Of a stretch of DNA of 64,000 nt, positions 1-6,888 are shown piece by piece (positions within the stretch are counted from its first letter, which is position 1; every line of letters begins with the position of its first letter). Position numbers and translations under genes: made by a program. The stretch is from assembly GCF_900187385.1 (NCBI RefSeq), contig NZ_FYEY01000001.1, positions 3,162,001-3,226,000 of the forward strand, read 5' to 3'. The stretch is from Streptomyces sp. 2114.4 (GTDB lineage: Bacteria; Actinomycetota; Actinomycetes; Streptomycetales; Streptomycetaceae). The notes under the pieces were generated by a model. That model worked only from the letters and a program-made list of their open reading frames with translations. It did not search any database and was not told the origin of the DNA.

Positions 1-158
1 ACTGAGGGGCGGGGAGGGGGCGGGGGCTGTCGGGGGCTGGACCCTCGGGGGTGGCGCCTCACGGGCGGCCCGCCGGGTGATCGTTGTCTGACACACTGGT
101 CGGCCGTCGTCATGTACCGCGTCTGTCGAGGCGATCCGGAACGGGAGCAACGAGCCGA

Positions 159-797
159 ATGTCCGAGATAACGTTCTGCCTTTCGCAGGAAGAATTTGCG
201 CAGCAATTCACCGCACTTCCCGGACACGAGGCATGGGGGGCTCTCCAAACGGGAAATGGGCGGATTGCCGCCGAATCGCCCCTGGCCCGGGTTCACCGCC
301 AGGGCGGCAGTGACGACCGCGCGCCGGCCTTCACCCTCACGGCGGGGACGGAGCCCTCCCACACCCTGTGCACCGTCGCCCCCGAGGCCGGCGCCACCGG
401 ATCGGGTACCGCTTACGCGGTGCATGACGGAACCGGCCACCTCATCGGCCGGATCGTCCACGCGCGTTCCCCGCTGGGGATTCGCCAGGCATGGCGCATC
501 GAGGACACGGTCCAGCAGTGCAGCGCGGTCGCCTACAAGGGAAATATCCGTGGCTGGATCGCATACTGGGCGGTCTCGCCGTTCTGGGTCATTCTGGCGC
601 TGATCCACCTTCTCAACGGCGACCTGCAGCCGGGCCGATCAGTGTGGCGCAAGCCCTACCGCGCCCGCTGGCGCATGCTCACCGGCGGCGGACCGAAGAA
701 GGCCGCTCTCGACTTCAACACCGGCCGGTACCGCGCGGACCCCGGCCTGCTGAATGTGCATCTCCTCTATGCGCAGGCCGCGCTGTACGGCGCGTAA
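159..797 (+). CDS. hypothetical protein with one hydrophobic segment
   Basis: The product has 212 aa and is not recognised. Start ATG 159 is preferred over an in-frame TTG at 84 because GGGAG lies about 11 nt upstream and the residues between the two starts look non-conserved. The N-terminal half is polar. A hydrophobic aromatic stretch (WIAYWAVSPFWVILALIHLL, about residues 132-152) could be a single membrane or amphipathic segment, and a basic region follows (RKPYRARWRM). It is not clearly co-transcribed with the ESX-type genes downstream, because about 260 bases separate them. GC-rich third positions support real coding. Function unknown. Confidence 0.6.
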   Translation: MSEITFCLSQEEFAQQFTALPGHEAWGALQTGNGRIAAESPLARVHRQGGSDDRAPAFTLTAGTEPSHTLCTVAPEAGATGSGTAYAVHDGTGHLIGRIVHARSPLGIRQAWRIEDTVQQCSAVAYKGNIRGWIAYWAVSPFWVILALIHLLNGDLQPGRSVWRKPYRARWRMLTGGGPKKAALDFNTGRYRADPGLLNVHLLYAQAALYGA

Positions 798-1059
798 CGC
801 CGGGCCTGGACGCCGCTCTCCCTTTCACGGATCGCCGCCGCACAGTCCGCCCTCATCCGGGCATTCGATATCTAGCGACATATCCGGCATACCCCACAGT
901 GTGTTTCTTCATGCATTTTTGTCATGCCACCCCGCTGCACATTCCCCCTCCTTTAACCCTGTACTTTCACCCTGTCGGGCGGTCACGGTACGGTAAGCAA
1001 AGGTGCCGATCAGGGATCGTCGCACCCAAGAAATAGCTGAGCGATGGGGGAATCGCGCC

Positions 1060-1350
1060 GTGGCGACAGACTTCAAAATAGATGTCGAGCGCATCCAGGC
1101 GATGCTCAAGAAGCTCGCGGATGCGGACGACCGCATGCGGGATGCGCAGCACCGGCTCAACAAGGTGGGCCCGAAGACTCTGGGCACCGATGGTCTCGAC
1201 GATGCCTGTGACGAGTTCCAGGATCAGTGGGGTGACGGCATCAAGCGGATCGCGGGTGCCGCCAAGGAGATTCACGAGAAGCTCAAGCTGACGCTGGACG
1301 CCTATAAGGCAGGCGAAGAAGAGAACGCCAAGATGATGGGCAAGAAGTAA
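1060..1350 (+). CDS. WXG100-like small helical protein (ESX-type)
   Basis: The product has 96 aa, the usual WXG100 length, and is almost wholly helical. The hallmark is the QWGDGIKR turn preceded by DACDEFQ, the actinomycete form of the W-x-G hairpin joining two helices. I chose GTG 1060, with a strong GGGGGA 9 nt upstream, over an upstream ATG lacking a Shine-Dalgarno. The 408-aa carrier gene starts 65 bases downstream, so the two are probably one operon, and such proteins typically pair with a larger type VII secretion substrate. The C-terminus is lysine-rich. Secretion by an ESX system is inferred; no ESX machinery genes (EccC and others) are in this window. Confidence 0.75.
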   Translation: MATDFKIDVERIQAMLKKLADADDRMRDAQHRLNKVGPKTLGTDGLDDACDEFQDQWGDGIKRIAGAAKEIHEKLKLTLDAYKAGEEENAKMMGKK

Positions 1351-1415
1351 CCACCGGCACAGCCTGATCGGCTCGACGCGCTGCCGAAGCAAAGATTGAT
1401 CACACGGGGAGACGT

Positions 1416-2642
1416 ATGTCCTGGCGCAGCATATTCATCGAAGACGACTCGGCCTGGCCCGGCGTCAAGTTCAATCCGGCCAAGGGAGATCTGGACCAGA
1501 TCCAGGCACTCGCTTCGGATGTGAAGTCCGTCGGCGACCAGCTCGACGAACTCGACCATATGCTCAAGTCGATCGGCAAGAGCGACGGTGCGTGGGAAGG
1601 TGAAGCGGCGCAGAACTTCGCGAAGAAGCTCGGCGAACTGCCCAAGTACCTTCACCAGGGCAGCGAATCGATGCACGACTGCGCCAAGGCTCTGCGGGGC
1701 TGGCACACCCATCTGCAGGGGTTCCAGCACAAGGCCGAAAAGATCGAGACGGAGGCCGCGGCGACCCGCAAGGAAGTGACGGCCAATCGAGAGCACTACG
1801 ACCGGCTGGCGGAGCGGTACAACAGCCTCAACCTGGCGACCGTGGATGCGGAGGACCCCGCGTTCAAGAAGCTCATCGCCGACATCGACACGGCCACGCA
1901 CAAGGTCGACAGCTCCCAGGACAAGCTGGACGACCTCGTTCGCGACGCCGAGCGCATCTACGCCCAGTGGAAGGACCGCGCCGGCGAAGCCGAACGCGCG
2001 ATCCTCAAGGCCTCGGAGAACCACCCGCCGGACCTCCACTGGTGGAACAAGGCGATCGACGGCCTGAAGGCCGGCTTCCGGGCCTTCACGGACTGGCTGG
2101 TGGACCACGCCGATCTGCTGTCCACCATCTCGTCGGGCCTGGCCGCGGCCGCGCTCGCCTGCGAGTTCATTCCGGTCGCCGGAACGGCGGTGGGTGCCGT
2201 GCTCGCCGGTGCCTCCGCGGTCTGCGCCGCCGGCGCGATGGCAGGCCACTGGATCGGCAACGCACGAGGCAACGGCACCCCGGGGTGGAAGATCGGGCTC
2301 GACGCGCTCGGGGTGATCCCGGGTGTCGGCGGTGTCGCGAAGTCCGCGTTCGCCGGCGCCAAAATCAGCACCCGCGCCGCGAGCATTGCCGGGGCCGGCG
2401 GACTGGGGAAGGTGGCCGCCGGGGCCCAGGGTCTGACGAGGGGCTACAAGCTCGGCGACAAGGTCTACGAGGGCGTGCGGTCCCCCCTCAGCCAGAAGGG
2501 GATCAACTTTCTCCTGAAGGGCAAATTCCCGGAGGGAAAGGTACCGACCGCCGTGGAGGCCGGAATCCAATTGCCCATCAAGGCGGGATCCTTCGTCCAT
2601 GGTGCCGAAAAGCAGCTCTCCGGTCATTCGGGAGAAAAATAG
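1416..2642 (+). CDS. putative type VII-associated carrier protein, no toxin domain
   Basis: The product has 408 aa and starts at ATG 1416 after a clear GGGGAG. Residues 1-100 resemble the WXG/LXG-type N-terminus of actinobacterial polymorphic toxins (motif WEGEAAQNFAKKL). A long coiled coil follows (about 100-200), then a hydrophobic alanine/glycine-rich pretoxin-like segment (about 225-335, with FIPVAGTAVGAVLAG and LGVIPGVGG). In related proteins a toxin domain follows that segment. Here only about 70 residues remain and no recognisable toxin fold is visible. It may therefore be a truncated toxin, a decoy or a structural ESX substrate. It sits between the small WXG-like gene and the 379-aa partner. 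Function inferred. Confidence 0.6.
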   Translation: MSWRSIFIEDDSAWPGVKFNPAKGDLDQIQALASDVKSVGDQLDELDHMLKSIGKSDGAWEGEAAQNFAKKLGELPKYLHQGSESMHDCAKALRGWHTHLQGFQHKAEKIETEAAATRKEVTANREHYDRLAERYNSLNLATVDAEDPAFKKLIADIDTATHKVDSSQDKLDDLVRDAERIYAQWKDRAGEAERAILKASENHPPDLHWWNKAIDGLKAGFRAFTDWLVDHADLLSTISSGLAAAALACEFIPVAGTAVGAVLAGASAVCAAGAMAGHWIGNARGNGTPGWKIGLDALGVIPGVGGVAKSAFAGAKISTRAASIAGAGGLGKVAAGAQGLTRGYKLGDKVYEGVRSPLSQKGINFLLKGKFPEGKVPTAVEAGIQLPIKAGSFVHGAEKQLSGHSGEK

Positions 2643-2789
2643 CTCCGGGTCAGCACTGAACGCAGCAATGACATAGCGCTCGCGCGGCCGTAACGGGTCG
2701 CGCGACGCAGGGTCGACGCGAGCCCTTTTCCGGTTCGGCCGGCCGAGCGGCGCACCACCCGGCCGCGGGAACAGCGAAAGGATCGAACC

Positions 2790-3929
2790 ATGTCGGATGA
2801 CGCCGGGGACGCGACGGCGGGCGCGCCGTCGCCGCAGCAGAGAGCGTCCGGCCTGCGCATCGGCTGGATCATGCCCCCCTTCCTCCACGAGCTTCCCGTG
2901 AATGCCGTGGATGACGAAGCAGCGGCCGACCAGTTGTACACGCTGGTCACAGAACTCCTGCCAGACCACCCTCCGGAGTACCAGTACCGCTTCGCACTGG
3001 GCCTCTCGGCACAGTTGGAACCCATGGTGGCGGCGAATGTCATCTATGCCGGCCTCTGCCCGCTCGAAGTGGAGGGTCGGCCGAGTCTGTCGACCATCGT
3101 GGTGAGTCAGCTGGAGCACGACAGGGAGGACGAGGCCGAGCTGCTGCGCACGACGCGCGAGCTCCTGGAGCGGAAGTACCCGGATGACGACTGCCAGGCG
3201 GTGGAGTTGACGTGCGGACCCGCACTCACCCGCACCGGCACCTCCAGTTTCGTCATCAATGCGGAGTGGTCGGCATCCGGTAATGAGCAGCCGGTTGTCC
3301 TGACCCAGATGCAGGCCTATATCCCGCTGCCCGGTACCGCGGAAATGCTGGTCTTCGAACTCAGTTCGCAAGCGAGCGAGGACTGGGGTCTGCATGCCGA
3401 AGTCTTCGGCGAAATCCTCAACACCGTCGACTGGGGGACGGACCAGGAAGTTGAGGATTATCGCGCCATGCAGGGCGGGGGATCGGCCGGTGCGTCGGCC
3501 GTCGCCGAGCCGGATGAGTCCGTCAAAAAGGGCCTGTACTGGCACTCCAGCAGGCTGCTCGACGCCATAGCCTTGCGCGGGCGCATGGGCGGGCAGGAGC
3601 CCGTTGGCACCACCACCTGCCAGGATTGCTGGGCCAAGGGCCTACGCACACCGTGCATCGCCGCGCACCATTGGCATATCGATCTCCCGTCGGCCGACGA
3701 TCTCCCCGGCGCCCTGTCACGGGTGACAGCGGCCTCGTCCACCAACGGCTGGGAATCAGAGACGACCGACGCCGGTAACACCGCACGCGGGTGGGAAATC
3801 AATACCGCCGGGGAGCGGGTGGGTCATTCGTTCACCGTTTCCATCGATATCTCTGCACGCAGAATCGCGGCCGAGGTGACCTCACCGTGCACCCGCGCCT
3901 CAGCCCCTGCCGATTCCCTGTTCGGCTGA
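2790..3929 (+). CDS. hypothetical ESX-cluster partner protein
   Basis: The product has 379 aa and starts at ATG 2790 with GAAAGGA upstream. No signal peptide or membrane segment is seen. Residues about 1-220 form an acidic mixed alpha/beta domain ending in a stretch (AYIPLPGTAEMLVFEL) reminiscent of soluble domains found near ESX genes. A second region has two Cys in CQDCWAKGLRTPC and an HHWHID motif, possibly a small metal site. The third helix-plus-strand part ends at the C-terminus. It follows the carrier gene on the same strand after 147 bases, so it may belong to the same transcription unit. A chaperone-like or immunity-like role is possible but not supported by a recognised domain. Confidence 0.6.
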   Translation: MSDDAGDATAGAPSPQQRASGLRIGWIMPPFLHELPVNAVDDEAAADQLYTLVTELLPDHPPEYQYRFALGLSAQLEPMVAANVIYAGLCPLEVEGRPSLSTIVVSQLEHDREDEAELLRTTRELLERKYPDDDCQAVELTCGPALTRTGTSSFVINAEWSASGNEQPVVLTQMQAYIPLPGTAEMLVFELSSQASEDWGLHAEVFGEILNTVDWGTDQEVEDYRAMQGGGSAGASAVAEPDESVKKGLYWHSSRLLDAIALRGRMGGQEPVGTTTCQDCWAKGLRTPCIAAHHWHIDLPSADDLPGALSRVTAASSTNGWESETTDAGNTARGWEINTAGERVGHSFTVSIDISARRIAAEVTSPCTRASAPADSLFG

Positions 3930-4101
3930 GAGGAGCTGAGACCCCATCCCGTAGCCCTGCAATCGTGGAGCCGCGGGGCCGCCACCCAGGGTTCAGCGCC
4001 CCGCCGCCCCGAAACAACACGCCACCCCTGAAACCGGCCGCGCGGTCGAGTCGGGCGCCTGTTTTCCCCGTACCGCCCTGGCCTGGACGCGTCACCGCGC
4101 C

Positions 4102-4227
4102 GGCGGGCGGAAGGAGTTCCCGTTCGGTTTCGCCGACGGCTCCTGGGGGACGTTGATGGTCCCCCAGGACAAGGAATTCCTGGCGCTGTTTCCCGGAACG
4201 CTCACCCACAAGGATCCCATTCCGTAA
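4102..4227 (+). pseudogene. C-terminal fragment of an unidentified gene
   Basis: A frame ending at TAA 4225-4227 reads GGRKEFPFGFADGSWGTLMV followed by PQDKEFLALFPGTLTHKDPI-P, with G or C in most third positions. The frame is open back to a stop at 3952-3954 but has no usable start codon with a ribosome site. It looks like the 3' remnant of a lost gene. The rest of the 3930-4362 stretch is proline/arginine-rich in every frame and shows nothing coding. Confidence 0.4.
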
Positions 4228-4321
4228 TCGTCCGCTCCGGCCCAGGGATTCCAGCCGGTTACCCATCACCGGGTCGGCCGGGTGGGAGAGGCAGGGCAAA
4301 GGGACGAGCCGGAGCACGCCC

Positions 4322-4356
4322 GGCAGTCCGGCAGTCCGGCAGTCCGGCAGTCCGGC
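4322..4356. repeat. 8-bp tandem repeat
   Basis: GGCAGTCC is repeated four times head to tail plus a partial GGC, just past the stop codon of tam on the minus strand. It is a simple-sequence tract with no evident function. Confidence 0.8.
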
Positions 4357-4362
4357 GCAGTA

Positions 4363-5187
4363 TCAGCCCACCACCGGTTTCCGGGCGACCGCGAAGATGC
4401 GGCGGAAGGGGAAGACCGTGCCGTGCGGGCCGGTGGGGTAGGCCTTGCGGAGGGCGTCGCGGTATTCGGCGAGGAAGGCCTCGCGGGCGGCCGGGTCGTG
4501 CTCCAGGGCGGTCAGGACGGGGCGCAGGGCGGTGCCCTTGACCCAGTCGAGGACCGGGTCATCGCCTTTCAGTAGCTGGACGTAGGTGGTTTCCCATACG
4601 TCGGTGGCACAGCCCAGATCGGTAAGGCGCTCCAGATAATCGGCCGGCTCGAGGATGTGGATGAAGCGGCGGCCGTGCAGGGTGAGCCGTTCGCGCCATT
4701 GGGGGGCGTCGCACAGCTCGCCGAGGAGGGCGTGGCTGGGCGAGGTGAAGTTGCCGGGGACCTGGAAGGCGAACGTGCCGCCGGGGGCGAGGGCATCGAT
4801 CCAACGGCCGAAGGAATCCGGGTGGTTGGGGACCCACTGCAGTGCCGCGTTGGACACGATCAGGTCGTAGGTCTCCTCGGGGGCCCAGTCGGCGGCGTCG
4901 GCGGGGGCGAAGTCGAGGTGGCCGCCGTCCGCGGTGGGGCCGGCGTGGGCCTCGGCTTCCTTGAGCATCTCCGGGGAGTTGTCGTATCCGGTGATGTGGG
5001 CGTCGGGCCAGCGTGCGGCGAGCAGGGCGGTGACGTTTCCGGGGCCGCAGCCGAGGTCGGCGATGCGGGCGGGGCGGCCGCGCCGGGGCAGGTCGGGTAT
5101 CCGGGCGAGAAGGTCGTGGAAGGGGCGGGTACGGTGCCCGGAGTGGCGGAGGTATTGCTGCGGATCCCAGATGGGTGCGTCGTGCAT
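4363..5187 (-). CDS. tam: trans-aconitate 2-methyltransferase
   Basis: The product has 274 aa, the family's usual size. It transfers a methyl group from S-adenosylmethionine to trans-aconitate, a toxic isomer of the citric-cycle intermediate cis-aconitate. The SAM-binding motif I is IADLGCGPGNVTALLA, followed by the acidic loop GYDNSPEM, motif II DLIVSNAALQWV and the post-motif GGTFAFQVPGN. The N-terminus MHDAPIWDPQQYL is typical of Tam. Start ATG 5187 has AGGGG about 8 nt upstream. It is divergent from the MarR gene at 5353, the arrangement of S. coelicolor tam/tamR. Control by TamR through the palindrome in the shared intergenic region is therefore expected. Confidence 0.9.
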   Translation of the reverse strand: MHDAPIWDPQQYLRHSGHRTRPFHDLLARIPDLPRRGRPARIADLGCGPGNVTALLAARWPDAHITGYDNSPEMLKEAEAHAGPTADGGHLDFAPADAADWAPEETYDLIVSNAALQWVPNHPDSFGRWIDALAPGGTFAFQVPGNFTSPSHALLGELCDAPQWRERLTLHGRRFIHILEPADYLERLTDLGCATDVWETTYVQLLKGDDPVLDWVKGTALRPVLTALEHDPAAREAFLAEYRDALRKAYPTGPHGTVFPFRRIFAVARKPVVG

Positions 5188-5301
5188 GATCGAAACCCCT
5201 TTGCCGATGCAGGGCTGATACAAGGCTGGCACGGTCGGATTCGGGCCGTCTCGGCTGGAAACCGAGCCCCCGCCGACGATGCCCCATAGTCCAGCGAAAT
5301 A

Positions 5302-5319
5302 TATCTCGACGTCAAGAGA
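5302..5319. promoter_or_regulatory. putative TamR operator
   Basis: An 18-bp imperfect palindrome centred on GACGTC (TATCTC-GACGTC-AAGAGA) lies in the 165-bp gap between tam and tamR, just upstream of the tamR -10. TamR of S. coelicolor is known to bind the tam-tamR intergenic region and to be released by citrate, aconitate and isocitrate. Assignment of this exact site is inferred from position and symmetry. Confidence 0.75.
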
Positions 5320-5339
5320 CTTCATGTCGACAGACCCTC

Positions 5340-5345
5340 TACACT
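5340..5345 (+). promoter_or_regulatory. -10 element of a leaderless tamR promoter
   Basis: TACACT lies 7 nt before ATG 5353, and no Shine-Dalgarno separates them. The spacing puts transcription start at or next to the ATG, the classic Streptomyces leaderless signature. Confidence 0.6.
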
Positions 5346-5352
5346 GATCGTC

Positions 5353-5850
5353 ATGGAGGACGAGGTCGATCGACTGGTCGCAGCATGGCGCCGCGAGCGC
5401 CCGGACCTCGACGTGGAACCACTTGAGGTCCTCAGCCGTGTCTCCAGGCTGGCCAGACACCTTGACCGGGCCCGCCGTATCGCCTTTTCCGAGGTGGGCC
5501 TGGAGCCCTGGGAATTCGACGTACTCACCGCGCTGCGGCGCGCCGGCGCGCCGTATCAGCTCTCCCCCGGGGCGCTGCTGACCCAGACCCTGGTCACCTC
5601 GGGGACGATGACCAACCGCATCGACCGGCTCGCCAAGAAGAACCTGGTCGAGCGCCTGCCCGACCCGAGCGACCGGCGCGGAGTGCTGGTCAGGCTGACG
5701 GCCGAGGGCCGCGACAAGGCCGACCAGTCGCTGGCCGGACTGCTGATACAGGAGCGTGCGATCCTCGCCGAGCTCTCCCGCCAGCAGCGCGGCGAACTCG
5801 CCGGTCTGCTGCGGCGGTTGACCGGACCGTTCGACAACATTCCGGGGTAG
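5353..5850 (+). CDS. tamR: MarR-family regulator TamR
   Basis: The product has 165 aa. The winged helix-turn-helix spans about residues 50-115: the recognition helix region reads TSGTMTNRIDRLAKKNLVER and the wing DPSDRRGVLVRLT is the MarR hallmark. The N- and C-terminal helices (RLARHLDRARRIA; LLIQERAILAELS) form the dimer interface. It is divergent from tam and probably represses both genes through the palindrome at 5302-5319. In the family, citrate and aconitate isomers release the protein, linking tam to aconitase failure under oxidative stress. Start ATG 5353 matches the leaderless spacing from TACACT. The orthology call depends on the tam neighbour; as an isolated protein it would only be MarR-family. 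Confidence 0.88.
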   Translation: MEDEVDRLVAAWRRERPDLDVEPLEVLSRVSRLARHLDRARRIAFSEVGLEPWEFDVLTALRRAGAPYQLSPGALLTQTLVTSGTMTNRIDRLAKKNLVERLPDPSDRRGVLVRLTAEGRDKADQSLAGLLIQERAILAELSRQQRGELAGLLRRLTGPFDNIPG

Positions 5851-6008
5851 GGGCGGGGCCCGGGTGCACGGAGCCCGGCGCACACCGCGTTTTTTGGTGG
5901 CGCGCATGCGATTTACGTGCGCCCCCTGAATCTGCACGCGCCCCTCTGCTCCCCCTCTCCTCCCCCGTCCCCTTGCCCGCCGCTCGTCCCGTGGGCTTGG
6001 ATCGCGCC

Positions 6009-6803
6009 ATGAGCCAGCAGCGCGCATCGCACCCGGCGAACGGCCCGTACGGCAAGCGGTTCGAGGGCCGTACGGTCCTGGTAACCGGTGCCGCCGCCGG
6101 GATCGGGGCGGCCACCGCCGACCGGCTGGCGGCCGAGGGGGCCGGCGTGCTGCTGCTGGACATCGACGACGCGCGTGGCGAACACACCGCGCGGCGGATC
6201 CGGGCGGGCGGCGGCCAAGCCTCGTACGAGCACTGCGACGTGGCGGACGAGGGCGACTGGCGGCGGGCGGTCGAGGCGGCGCGGCGGCGCTACGGGCCGG
6301 TGGACGGGCTGGTCAGCAACGCCTTCCTGCCGTATGTGGCGTCCGCGGGACACACCCCGCTCACGGACTGGGACCGGCAGCTCGCGGTCAACCTCACCGG
6401 CTCCTTCCTCGGCGTGCGCGCCGCCCTGGAGGATCTGCGGACGCGCCATGGCACGGTGGTGCTGACCTCGTCGGTACATGCGCTGATCGGGCTGCCGGGG
6501 CGGCCCGCGTACGCCGCGGCCAAGGCCGGGCTGACCGGGCTGGGGCGTCAACTGGCCGTCGAATACGGGCCGGAGGTCCGGGTCAACAGCGTGCTGCCGG
6601 GGCCCGTACTGACGGCGGCCTGGGACGGTATCGGCGAGGAGGAGCGGCGGGCCAGCGCCGCGCAGACGGCGGCGCGGCGGCTGGGGCGGCCCGAGGAGGT
6701 CGCGGCCGCCATCGCCTTCCTGCTCTCCCCCGAGGCGTCCTTCGTCACGGGTGCGAGCCTCGTCGTCGACGGGGGCTGGAGCGTGTACAAGAACTCGTCG
6801 TGA
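6009..6803 (+). CDS. SDR-family oxidoreductase
   Basis: The product has 264 aa and is a classical short-chain dehydrogenase. The cofactor loop is TGAAAGIGAA near residue 24, and a following LLLDIDDARG with an acidic residue suggests NAD(H) preference. The catalytic set is visible: Ser in LTSSVHALIG, Tyr and Lys in AYAAAKAG, and the structural Asn in VNLTGSF. The C-terminal VTGASLVVDGGWSVY is the standard tetramer tail. I chose ATG 6009; a degenerate TTGGAT lies 5 nt upstream and no clear ribosome site is present. It precedes the GH42 gene by 83 bases on the same strand and may be co-expressed with it, perhaps acting on a sugar or polyol. Substrate unknown. Confidence 0.85.
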   Translation: MSQQRASHPANGPYGKRFEGRTVLVTGAAAGIGAATADRLAAEGAGVLLLDIDDARGEHTARRIRAGGGQASYEHCDVADEGDWRRAVEAARRRYGPVDGLVSNAFLPYVASAGHTPLTDWDRQLAVNLTGSFLGVRAALEDLRTRHGTVVLTSSVHALIGLPGRPAYAAAKAGLTGLGRQLAVEYGPEVRVNSVLPGPVLTAAWDGIGEEERRASAAQTAARRLGRPEEVAAAIAFLLSPEASFVTGASLVVDGGWSVYKNSS

Positions 6804-6851
6804 GCCGGTTTTGGTGACGGCGGGGCCGCGGCGCCCCATTCGGGCGCCGCC

Positions 6852-6888
6852 CCGTAGGGGGATCCGTTCGATCCGTAGGGGGATCCGT
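6852..6888 (+). repeat. duplicated ribosome-binding segment before the GH42 gene
   Basis: The 16-mer CCGTAGGGGGATCCGT occurs at 6852-6867 and again at 6873-6888, a 21-bp period. The second copy supplies both the AGGGGGA site and the GT of the GTG start at 6887. In the first copy the same position reads GTT, so no start codon forms. Confidence 0.85.

Noticed and set aside
1302..3545. A 747-codon minus-strand frame opposite the ESX-type cluster
   Set aside because: It is antisense to two genes with good ribosome sites, and its composition is typical of shadow frames.
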